This document shows, in pieces, positions 35,699 to 41,602 of a stretch of 41,602 bases of DNA (positions are counted from its first letter, which is position 1; each line of letters opens with the position of its first letter). Source of the DNA: Sphingomonadaceae bacterium (lineage in GTDB: Bacteria; Pseudomonadota; Alphaproteobacteria; Sphingomonadales; Sphingomonadaceae). The notes under the pieces are model-generated. The model was not told the DNA's origin and ran no database searches. It worked only from the letters and a program-made list of their open reading frames with translations. Location of the stretch: positions 1 to 41,602 of the forward strand of contig JASBUR010000039.1 of NCBI GenBank assembly GCA_030147805.1. The letters run 5' to 3'. Both the position numbers and the translations under genes were made by a program.

Positions 35699-36373
35699 AT
35701 GAACAATAGGCCGTTTAGAGTAGCTATCTTAGCTACTCTTTGCTCATTTCCGCAGACCGCTTACGCTGCGTTGATCGAGTTTAATGGACGATTTGATAAT
35801 GACAGCAACATCACCTCTCCATTTGAGGTGTCCTTGACCTACTCAGGTCCACCAGGATTCTCTTCCAATATCAACATAACGACTAACTACCAAAGCCCAT
35901 CCTTCGCGACCTTATCGTTTAAATCTGGATCTCTTGAATATACGGCCCAGAACACATCCACTCAGTTTTATCACCCTTTTTCCTGCACTGTGGCCACAAC
36001 TTTAAGCGGCCTGTGTGATGGAGCATATTTCAACTTTGAGTTGTTAAATGGAGATGGGTACGCAAGCATTTTCTTTGCAACAAACGACCTAGAGCTTCTA
36101 GATGGTAATCTTCTACCTGATATCTTCCCGAACGTTACTAGTTTCGAGTTTGTTAGATTCACGTTGGTCGATTGGGCGACGTCGCGTTTTGGCACAACTT
36201 CAAATTTGGAGCCGGGGATGCTACCGGCCTCTCCGCCGCCGACGGCTGAGATCCCCGAACCAAGCACTATCGGCATTCTTTCGCTGGCCGTCTTAGGGGC
36301 AGGCCTTAGTCGCTTGCGTATTGGCAGCACTCAAGGTCGCGTTTTAAGGGGAAGTTGCCCGCGCCACATTTAA
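35699..36373 (+). CDS. PEP-CTERM sorting-domain protein 1 of the run
   Basis: A 224-residue exported protein with a signal peptide (about 1-23, ending AYA) and a C-terminal sorting signal at about 186-207 (IPEPSTIGILSLAVLGAGLSRLR). Unusually, 17 more residues follow the basic cluster. The body is Ser/Thr/Asn-rich with two Cys (about 96 and 106) and no known domain. Base composition is strikingly AT-richer than the core, a sign of transfer. GGGGAAGGTAGGG precedes the ATG. Confidence 0.82.
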   Translation: MNNRPFRVAILATLCSFPQTAYAALIEFNGRFDNDSNITSPFEVSLTYSGPPGFSSNINITTNYQSPSFATLSFKSGSLEYTAQNTSTQFYHPFSCTVATTLSGLCDGAYFNFELLNGDGYASIFFATNDLELLDGNLLPDIFPNVTSFEFVRFTLVDWATSRFGTTSNLEPGMLPASPPPTAEIPEPSTIGILSLAVLGAGLSRLRIGSTQGRVLRGSCPRHI

Positions 36374-36595
36374 GCACTGCCTTTCCAATTTGAGCGTTGA
36401 CGCACTTCTGTTCACTTGGCGACCATAAGCGGTCGGTCCGACTGCGGCGCAGGGGTAGGCTTTGTTGATAGTTAGATGGTAGCTTCGCGTGAAGCGCCAG
36501 CCGTGGTTGAGTCTAGCGAAACGAGGCCTTGCTCACTCAAGGTCTTGAACGCCCCGCTCAGAAACAGCTGGCGCCACAAAGGTGGGGGCCCATCG

Positions 36596-37396
36596 ATGAC
36601 AATATTCGACCGCGCGAAACTGCCCGTCTTCATTCTCGCCGTATTGCTTATGGCCGGGACACTAAGCCCGGCGCGTGCCGCGGTGGTCCAGACCGTTTCG
36701 CACGAGCAGACCTGCCAAAAAACAAATGCCTTTGTGCCAATAGCCTCAAACGCGAGCGCAGACTCGGTCGCTGGTTGCAGCATCTCACTGGCGTTATTCG
36801 ACAGTTCGCTGGGTGCGCTGCAATCCGTCGCGATTGGCGTACATCAATCCTATACGGTTCAAATCGCCAAGATTGTCAGCACCTTTGTCCCTGACCAGTT
36901 CACATGGCGGCCTACCTACGCCACAGAGATCACGTATTCGGGCCAGCCATTCGCATCACCAGTAGAGGTGGAGAGCGTCAGCGGCGGCGCACAATGGCAA
37001 AATGGCACAGTGAACTGCTGTGGGGTACAGGTGATCGCGTCGATCGATTACCCGGTTCAGATTCGCAATGTATTCTACCCGGGCCTGCCAGGATTCGTCG
37101 GTTCGGACACCTTCGTGATAGATTCGCTTGGTAGGTTCACCTTTGAAAGTGCCGGCTTTGATGGGCAGTCGTCCCTGCTCTCTACAATGATCTACAATGC
37201 GCGTGCGTTCGTGGAATATACCTACCTGGAGCAGGATCCGGTCGACCCAGACCCCAACCCTGTACCTGAGCCAGCCCCCGTACTCTTGCTTGCGACGGCA
37301 TGCTTCGCCATCGCGTTGCGGCGGCGGAAAGCTACGCCCGATCACCGCCTCATGGCTGCGGCCGCGGTAGGCGCGAAGCAACAGGCGGTGCCCTGA
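36596..37396 (+). CDS. PEP-CTERM sorting-domain protein 2 of the run, with integrase-like tail
   Basis: A 266-residue exported protein with a signal peptide (about 1-28, ending ARA). The sorting signal VPEPAPVLLLATACFAIALRRRK begins at about 223, but 20 residues follow it, including DHRLMAA (from 249), nearly identical to the end of the integrase 2.3 kb upstream. The body contains several Cys and a beta-rich fold without a known domain. The start ATG 36596 is preferred over 36476 because it begins the signal peptide and has GGTGGGGG upstream. Confidence 0.78.
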   Translation: MTIFDRAKLPVFILAVLLMAGTLSPARAAVVQTVSHEQTCQKTNAFVPIASNASADSVAGCSISLALFDSSLGALQSVAIGVHQSYTVQIAKIVSTFVPDQFTWRPTYATEITYSGQPFASPVEVESVSGGAQWQNGTVNCCGVQVIASIDYPVQIRNVFYPGLPGFVGSDTFVIDSLGRFTFESAGFDGQSSLLSTMIYNARAFVEYTYLEQDPVDPDPNPVPEPAPVLLLATACFAIALRRRKATPDHRLMAAAAVGAKQQAVP

Positions 37397-37585
37397 GCCT
37401 AACCTGAAAGCGAACCTGTCCGTGCCATAGTGCATTCGGGGTCAATGCGCGGAAGGAGTGCGGCCCGAGCTATCGGGCCAAAGCGCGCCCACACTAGCTG
37501 TTTGGTGTCGGCAAGCTTTACAAAACCCTTCCCGCGATAGGGTGCTTTGCCCCGGAAGCCGAAGTGCTCCCCGCAGAGTCGTCGT

Positions 37586-37603
37586 TTGGTCCGATACGTG
37601 CAA
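37586..37603 (+). promoter_or_regulatory. Sigma-54-like promoter before PEP-CTERM protein 3
   Basis: TTGGTCCG-N4-GTGCAA with GG and GC exactly 10 nt apart. The GC is 35 nt before the ATG at 37637. The match is weaker than at 8935. Confidence 0.5.
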
Positions 37604-37636
37604 GCAACGGCACGAATAGGCCATAGGGGGCGCTCC

Positions 37637-38551
37637 ATGCAGATGTTTGTTCGCTCAGCAGTAGTCGCGCTTGTGTCGGCGCTTGCGGTGCCGGCGTTCG
37701 CTGCGCCGGTTGTTCGGTCGTCGGCGGTTGCCGGCCAGGCGCTGGCTCCACAAGCCGGATGCTATCAGATGGGTTTGGGTTACGACCCAGCTCTAAAGCA
37801 GTACTACGGTGGCGGGGGCGGTAATCCCTCTTGCAATGGAACAGTGTGGAACGAAGACGGCGCGGTCATTCAGAACATTTCGCCAATTGGCGTTGACCTT
37901 CGCAGCGTTTACTTTAATCCGAATACTGGGAACATAGAGACGCTTACCTATGGCGCAAAGAGTAACTACAACAGCCTGGATGGGCTTGTAACTCTCGGGC
38001 GGGATACAAGTGGTCTCTACACTGGTAACAACAGCGTTGTGTTGCCTTCCTTCACTGGACAGCGTGATGATTCATCCGTTGCTGCTTATGACGCGGATCG
38101 AGACCTTCTATACACCCGCGCAAACAACAATATTGTTTGGGGAGCCAGCCGCTCCGATGGGTCAGTCAGTGTCACTATTGAGTTAGACTTGTCGGCAGCA
38201 GGAGCATCTAACGTACAATTTTACGGTATCGCATTCGACCTAAACACTGATACCTTAATTGTGGCTGACTATCTAACCGCTAAGGCCCATGTGTTCGAGG
38301 TGTCTGGAGCATACGTCGGTAGTTCGACTTTCGGCGGAGCAATCGACGATGCTTATGGAATTTCATTTGCAAATGGTCAGCTGTTCCTCGCAAACCGGTT
38401 CGGCGGGGGGTGGCAGGGCTTCAGCATCTTTGAGCCCGGGGAGCCCGGTGATCCAACTGAGGTGCCCGAGCCGGCATCGTTTGCCATTCTCTTGACCGGG
38501 TTAGCTCTCACGTTTGCTCGTGGCCATCGCCGGCGAAGACTGGCCCGATAG
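37637..38551 (+). CDS. PEP-CTERM sorting-domain protein 3, propeller-like body
   Basis: A 304-residue exported protein with a signal peptide (about 1-22, ending AFA) and a sorting signal from about 276 (VPEPASFAILLTGLALTFARGHRRRRLAR). The body has repeated short beta segments (LRSVYFNPNTGNIETLTYG, SSVAAYDADRDLLYTRAN, FYGIAFDLNTDTLIVADY, YGISFANGQLFLANRFGGG), spaced about 45-60 residues apart, which suggests a beta-propeller. A Gly run GGGGG lies near 59-63. The start is taken as the ATG at 37637, upstream of the signal peptide. Confidence 0.85.
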   Translation: MQMFVRSAVVALVSALAVPAFAAPVVRSSAVAGQALAPQAGCYQMGLGYDPALKQYYGGGGGNPSCNGTVWNEDGAVIQNISPIGVDLRSVYFNPNTGNIETLTYGAKSNYNSLDGLVTLGRDTSGLYTGNNSVVLPSFTGQRDDSSVAAYDADRDLLYTRANNNIVWGASRSDGSVSVTIELDLSAAGASNVQFYGIAFDLNTDTLIVADYLTAKAHVFEVSGAYVGSSTFGGAIDDAYGISFANGQLFLANRFGGGWQGFSIFEPGEPGDPTEVPEPASFAILLTGLALTFARGHRRRRLAR

Positions 38552-38691
38552 CACCACTGCGATAGCAGCTTGGCCTGCCCGCGCCCAGCGGTTGCATTTG
38601 CCCTCCGAGTTTAGCGCCCACGGCGCCGATCAGTGGCCGCGGGCCACCCGCGGTTAAACGCGTTCTGATCTCAAGGTTTGGAAGCCGACAA

Positions 38692-39381
38692 ATGAAGTTT
38701 CTAACGGTGATCGCTCTAGCGACAACCATCTCTTCACCGGCTCAGGCTGCTGCATATCTCATCGAGGGCACGGGCGTTGTCACGAGGAGGGCGGCGCTAA
38801 CTAACGGTACCCCGGTCCCGGTGCCGGTAGGCTCAATCGCTATAAGCGATCCCCTAAACTTCTCGTTCAGCTTCGATGCCGGCAACGCGGAGCTCCAATC
38901 CCTATTTGATGCTAATCCTGCGATAAACATCTACTATCTCCCGCTCTTGAGCTTCTCGATGAGCGTCGGAGGTTATTCCTATACGCCTACATTTCAGTAC
39001 GTCGGGAACGCTAGTCTCCAGATGTGGGACAATTACAGTTCCGGAACCGATGCTCAAAGTTTCAGCTTCAACGGGCGTGGCGGTAACGCGCTGCCCTTTG
39101 CCCACCAAGCAGGGCGAATGACCGAATCATTCACTCTAAACGCCTTTGACAATACCGGGACGGCCAGAGATACGGACTTGATCTCGGAGCTGGTTCCTTA
39201 CACGTCTTTCGGCGCGCGAAATTTCAGCTGGCTTCAGCTTAATCTCGATACCCAAGAGTCCGTCCACCTGAATGGAACTTTCACGGCCACACTGACTGAA
39301 ATTCCTGAACCGAGTTCAGCGGCAGTTAGTTTGATGGGAATGGGCCTAGTTGCTATCGCAAGGCGTAGGCGGCGATGCTGA
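38692..39381 (+). CDS. PEP-CTERM sorting-domain protein 4 of the run
   Basis: A 229-residue exported protein with a signal peptide (about 1-19, ending AQA) and a sorting signal from about 204 (IPEPSSAAVSLMGMGLVAIARRRRRC). It has the FSFSFDAGNAELQS and FNGRGGNALPF segments seen in many matrix-type PEP-CTERM proteins, but no named domain. It ends with Cys. No sigma-54 element of correct spacing is found in the 140-nt gap upstream. Confidence 0.83.
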   Translation: MKFLTVIALATTISSPAQAAAYLIEGTGVVTRRAALTNGTPVPVPVGSIAISDPLNFSFSFDAGNAELQSLFDANPAINIYYLPLLSFSMSVGGYSYTPTFQYVGNASLQMWDNYSSGTDAQSFSFNGRGGNALPFAHQAGRMTESFTLNAFDNTGTARDTDLISELVPYTSFGARNFSWLQLNLDTQESVHLNGTFTATLTEIPEPSSAAVSLMGMGLVAIARRRRRC

Positions 39382-39614
39382 TAGCCACTCCTTGCCGGTT
39401 ATCGAGCCTTGAAGTTCAGACATTTCCGACTGCTTCGCAGGAGGGCTGGTGGTTGAAATGGCCGTACCAACTCCGACCCTCGATCTTATCCGATGCTAAT
39501 GGGGGGCTGAATGAAACTCGGTCTCAGAGCGCTGCGACATCACCCTGCTGCTGTGGAGTCGGTGTCCTTTGCAACTCCTGCCGGCACCCGCCGAAAAGCC
39601 CTTGTGAATCAACG
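39382..39614. other. Gap upstream of the HAF-repeat gene
   Basis: No gene is supported. The frame of the HAF gene is open across it, but the residues lack a signal-peptide start and are Cys/Pro-rich in a non-coding fashion. Confidence 0.4.
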
Positions 39615-39632
39615 CCGGCACGACTCTTGCTT
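39615..39632 (+). promoter_or_regulatory. Sigma-54 promoter before the HAF-repeat PEP-CTERM gene
   Basis: CCGGCACG-N4-TTGCTT, with GG (39617-39618) and GC (39629-39630) exactly 10 nt apart and a perfect -12 TTGC. The GC is 38 nt before the ATG. Confidence 0.65.
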
Positions 39633-39668
39633 ACCCGTAACGAATATCGTTCACGGGGTCGTTCGATC

Positions 39669-40832
39669 ATGAGGCTGTTATCCGCGCTCGCTGCGTCCGT
39701 TGCTGTACTGCTCGCCGCGCCTGCGCTCGCGGCGCCGGTTTACACGCTCACCGACATCGGCGACCTACCTGGCGGCTTCAACAGCAGCGTAGCGCGCGGC
39801 CTCAACAATCTCGGGCAGGTGGTGGGTGAAAGCTCCACGACGAACGCGCTAGGCCAGACCGTCAATCGCGGCTTCCTGTGGTCGAATGGAGTGATGACCA
39901 ACCTCGGCGACCTACCGGGCGGCGGCGACACCAGCATCGCGCGCGGCATCAACGACAGCGGGCAGATCGTCGGACAGAGTAGCACTAACGTCAACGGCAC
40001 GACCGTCACCCGTGGCTTTCTCTGGCAGAACGGCACGATGACCATGCTCGGCGATCTGCCAGGCGGACTCGACAACAGCGTAGCGTTCGCGATCAACAAC
40101 GCCGGTCAGATCGCCGGAAGCAGCATCGCTGAGGTTGGAACTCGCGCTGTCACCTTCCAGAACGGCACGTTGACCAATCTCGGCGACTTGCCGGGCGGCG
40201 GCGACTCGAGCAACGGTGTTGCCATCAACAGCAGCGACGTCGTGGCCGGAGCTAGCGCCGCTGCGACTGGACAGCGTGCTACGACTTTTCAGAACGGCAC
40301 GATCACCAACCTCGGCGACCTGCCAGGCGGCGTCGACAGCAGCGCCGCGCTTGGCATCAACGATGCCGGAGCGGTCGTGGGCCGAGGCTTTCACGCCAAC
40401 AATGCGGCGCACGCTTTCCTCTGGATCAACGGCGTCATGACCGACCTCGGCGACTTCGCCGGCGGACTCGATGGGTCGATCGGGTACGACATCAACAACA
40501 GCGGCCGCGTCGTTGGGAGCAGCCACGATAGCACCGGCAATACCGCCGCTATGTGGATGGACAGCCAGATGTTCAAGCTGTCGAGCCTCGTGTCCAACCT
40601 TGGCACATGGACGCTGACTGAAGCCTTCGCGCTAAACGACAAGGGCCAGATCGTTGGCTACGGCAACCTCAACGGCGCCACTCGCGCCTTCATGCTGACG
40701 CCCGATGTCGCCGACGGCCAGCCGGTGGGTGTGCCCGAGCCGGCCGCGCTCGCGCTGTTCGGTCTTGGTATCGCCGGTCTTGCACTGCGTCGTCGCACGA
40801 ACTTTACATTCGACGATCGCGATAACCCCTAA
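39669..40832 (+). CDS. PEP-CTERM protein 5 with HAF repeats
   Basis: A 387-residue exported protein with a signal peptide (about 1-21) and a sorting signal at about 355-377 (VPEPAALALFGLGIAGLALRRR) plus 11 extra residues. The body is a series of HAF-type extracellular repeats, each reading roughly FLWxNGxMTNLGDLPGGxDSSxAxxINxxGQxVG. LGDLPGG-like motifs sit at about 30, 79, 127, 171, 215 and 260, a period of 44-49 residues. Such repeats probably form a beta-propeller-like surface structure. GC is nearer to core values than for the other members of the run. Confidence 0.9.
   Translation: MRLLSALAASVAVLLAAPALAAPVYTLTDIGDLPGGFNSSVARGLNNLGQVVGESSTTNALGQTVNRGFLWSNGVMTNLGDLPGGGDTSIARGINDSGQIVGQSSTNVNGTTVTRGFLWQNGTMTMLGDLPGGLDNSVAFAINNAGQIAGSSIAEVGTRAVTFQNGTLTNLGDLPGGGDSSNGVAINSSDVVAGASAAATGQRATTFQNGTITNLGDLPGGVDSSAALGINDAGAVVGRGFHANNAAHAFLWINGVMTDLGDFAGGLDGSIGYDINNSGRVVGSSHDSTGNTAAMWMDSQMFKLSSLVSNLGTWTLTEAFALNDKGQIVGYGNLNGATRAFMLTPDVADGQPVGVPEPAALALFGLGIAGLALRRRTNFTFDDRDNP
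39756..40478 (+). repeat. Tandem HAF coding repeats
   Basis: Five to six in-frame repeats of about 132-147 bp with strong DNA similarity around CTCGGCGACCTACCGGGCGG-like cores. The close DNA identity points to recent internal duplication. Confidence 0.8.
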
Positions 40833-40849
40833 GTCATTGATTGCCTGTT

Positions 40850-40867
40850 TTGGCATGGTGTGTGCGC
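40850..40867 (+). promoter_or_regulatory. Sigma-54-like promoter before the last PEP-CTERM gene
   Basis: TTGGCATG-N4-GTGCGC with GG (40852-40853) and GC (40864-40865) exactly 10 nt apart; the -24 half differs from TTGGCACG by one base. The GC is 24 nt before the ATG. Confidence 0.55.
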
Positions 40868-40889
40868 ATCTAGGATCTAAGGGGATGAC

Positions 40890-41498
40890 ATGGCTTTTCG
40901 TGCTTTTGCTCTCGTAGCCGGGACTTTGTTGGGGATCTCGTCACCGTGCTCCGCTGGCGTGATCTCTATCGCTAGCAGCGCTATCTCTCACACGCCCTTT
41001 TTTGAAGGAACTCCGGCTGAAGGGTCATTCCTGGCGCCCGGATGCCCCGGTTACTTTCTGTGTGAAACGGCCGTGGACTTGCAACTCGGCGTACCGGCTT
41101 TACGCACCACCAACGCTTATCTGATCAATTTGGGCGAGTACTCGGCACAGAACGCTCCGGCTCCAGAGAGCTATTTACTGTCGTCCAATCTTCTTCTGAA
41201 CGGCCAAGTGGTGCCGATCACGCAAACCTTGAACATTGCACAAATCGGAAACGGTCAATTTCAAATTGAGATAACGGAGTACGTCACGTCCATCAATCTT
41301 ACGTCCGTTGGGACCGTTGCGCTCAAGGCGTCCGGCACGCTTTTCCACGTACTATCAAATCGTACCGCGGTGCCGCTATTGCGCACACAGTTTACGCTGA
41401 CATCGGAAGCTACCCAGGTACCGGGACCGGCCGGGTTGGGTCTGTTAGCCTTTGGTGTTGCTGACCTGCTCCCCGTTTTCAGGCCGCTGATAACTTAG
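40890..41498 (+). pseudogene. PEP-CTERM-type protein 6, 3' end replaced by an IS3-type element
   Basis: The frame gives 202 residues: signal peptide (about 1-22, ending CSA), a beta-rich body, then VPGPAGLGLLAFGVA (177-191), a variant sorting signal with Gly in place of the usual Glu. After Ala191 the frame enters the IS end (TGACCTGCTCCCC at 41462) and reads DLLPVFRPLIT before stopping. The helix is therefore cut short and the Arg cluster is lost, so exosortase sorting should fail. AAGGGGATGAC precedes the ATG at 40890. Confidence 0.7.
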
Positions 41499-41602
41499 CT
41501 TCGTCGTTCCCATGCCCTTGGCGGGGGCGGTTGGTAAACTCGGCGGGTGCCAACCCGCCAAGGCTGCTGTGCGGACGCACATTGTTGTAGTCGATCCGCC
41601 AT
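41462..41602 (-). mobile_element. IS3-family element, one end (continues past the window)
   Basis: The boundary is inferred at 41462, where TGACCTGCTCCCC begins; read outward this is ...GGGGAGCAGGTCA, an IS3-type terminal repeat ending in CA. It interrupts the PEP-CTERM gene. The other end and any target duplication lie outside the window. Confidence 0.65.
41479..41602 (-). CDS. IS3-family transposase OrfB, C-terminal fragment
   Basis: On the minus strand from 41601 the frame reads WRIDYNNVRPHSSLGGLAPA then EFTNRPRQGHG and ends at TGA (41481-41479). DYNNVRPHSSLGGLAPAEF is the hallmark C-terminus of IS3-type integrase-like transposases, just after the catalytic Glu region. Only 40 residues are inside the window. 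Confidence 0.9.
   Translation of the reverse strand, partial: WRIDYNNVRPHSSLGGLAPAEFTNRPRQGHGNDEAKLSAA

Noticed and set aside
26976..35700. Direct repeat of the tRNA-Thr 3' end as right attachment site
   Set aside because: I looked for the T-arm and acceptor sequence in the accessory region and found no copy.
36413..36436. Sigma-54 element TTGGCGAC...AAGCGG before PEP-CTERM protein 2
   Set aside because: GG and GC are 9 nt apart instead of 10, and it lies far from the preferred start at 36596.

Overview
The first two thirds of this window look like the core chromosome of a high-GC alphaproteobacterium, most likely a member of the Sphingomonadales (inference). The clues are the gene content and neighbourhoods: a HAD hydrolase followed by dapD and dapE, HIG1-like protein followed by a PduO-type adenosyltransferase, etfB, etfA and a 3-hydroxyacyl-CoA dehydrogenase, a very large NAD-glutamate dehydrogenase, paired transglutaminase-like genes, and abundant PEP-CTERM proteins. 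Both window edges lie inside transposase genes (IS630-type at the left, IS3-type at the right), so the window may be a contig that broke at repeated insertion sequences.

Region 1 (about 0.1-26.8 kb) is compact housekeeping sequence: a lipidated subtilisin autotransporter; lysine/diaminopimelate synthesis (dapD, dapE); phosphoenolpyruvate carboxylase and an HNH protein; one PEP-CTERM protein; glutamyl-Q tRNA(Asp) synthetase; cobalamin adenosyltransferase; electron-transfer flavoprotein; a polysaccharide deacetylase; 3-hydroxybutyryl-CoA dehydrogenase; N-formylglutamate amidohydrolase; two transglutaminase-like proteins; acetylglutamate kinase; pterin carbinolamine dehydratase; a zincin; the giant glutamate dehydrogenase; and a PAS-like protein.

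Region 2 (26.9-35.4 kb) begins exactly after a tRNA-Thr(CGT) gene and looks like accessory, mobile DNA with lower and uneven GC. It holds a ribbon-helix-helix regulator plus DUF262/HNH (GmrSD-like) nuclease pair, whose promoter carries three 21-bp palindromes at an exact 42-bp period; an XRE-type regulator; a secreted small protein; two paralogous small proteins that each start just downstream of an intrinsic terminator; a DUF4230 protein; a long structured leader behind a consensus promoter; a RecA/RepA-like ATPase; and a tyrosine integrase.

Region 3 (35.7-41.5 kb) is a run of six PEP-CTERM (exosortase-sorted) proteins, all on the + strand. Their bodies are unrelated to each other, and no exosortase gene is visible. 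Three of these six genes, and the isolated PEP-CTERM gene at 9 kb, have sigma-54 type -24/-12 elements just upstream. The third gene of the run is not among them; the second gene ends in a tail that resembles the nearby integrase C-terminus, and the last gene is cut by the IS3-type element. The most interesting signals are the 42-bp-phased operator array, the sigma-54/PEP-CTERM association, and the terminator-led paralogs.
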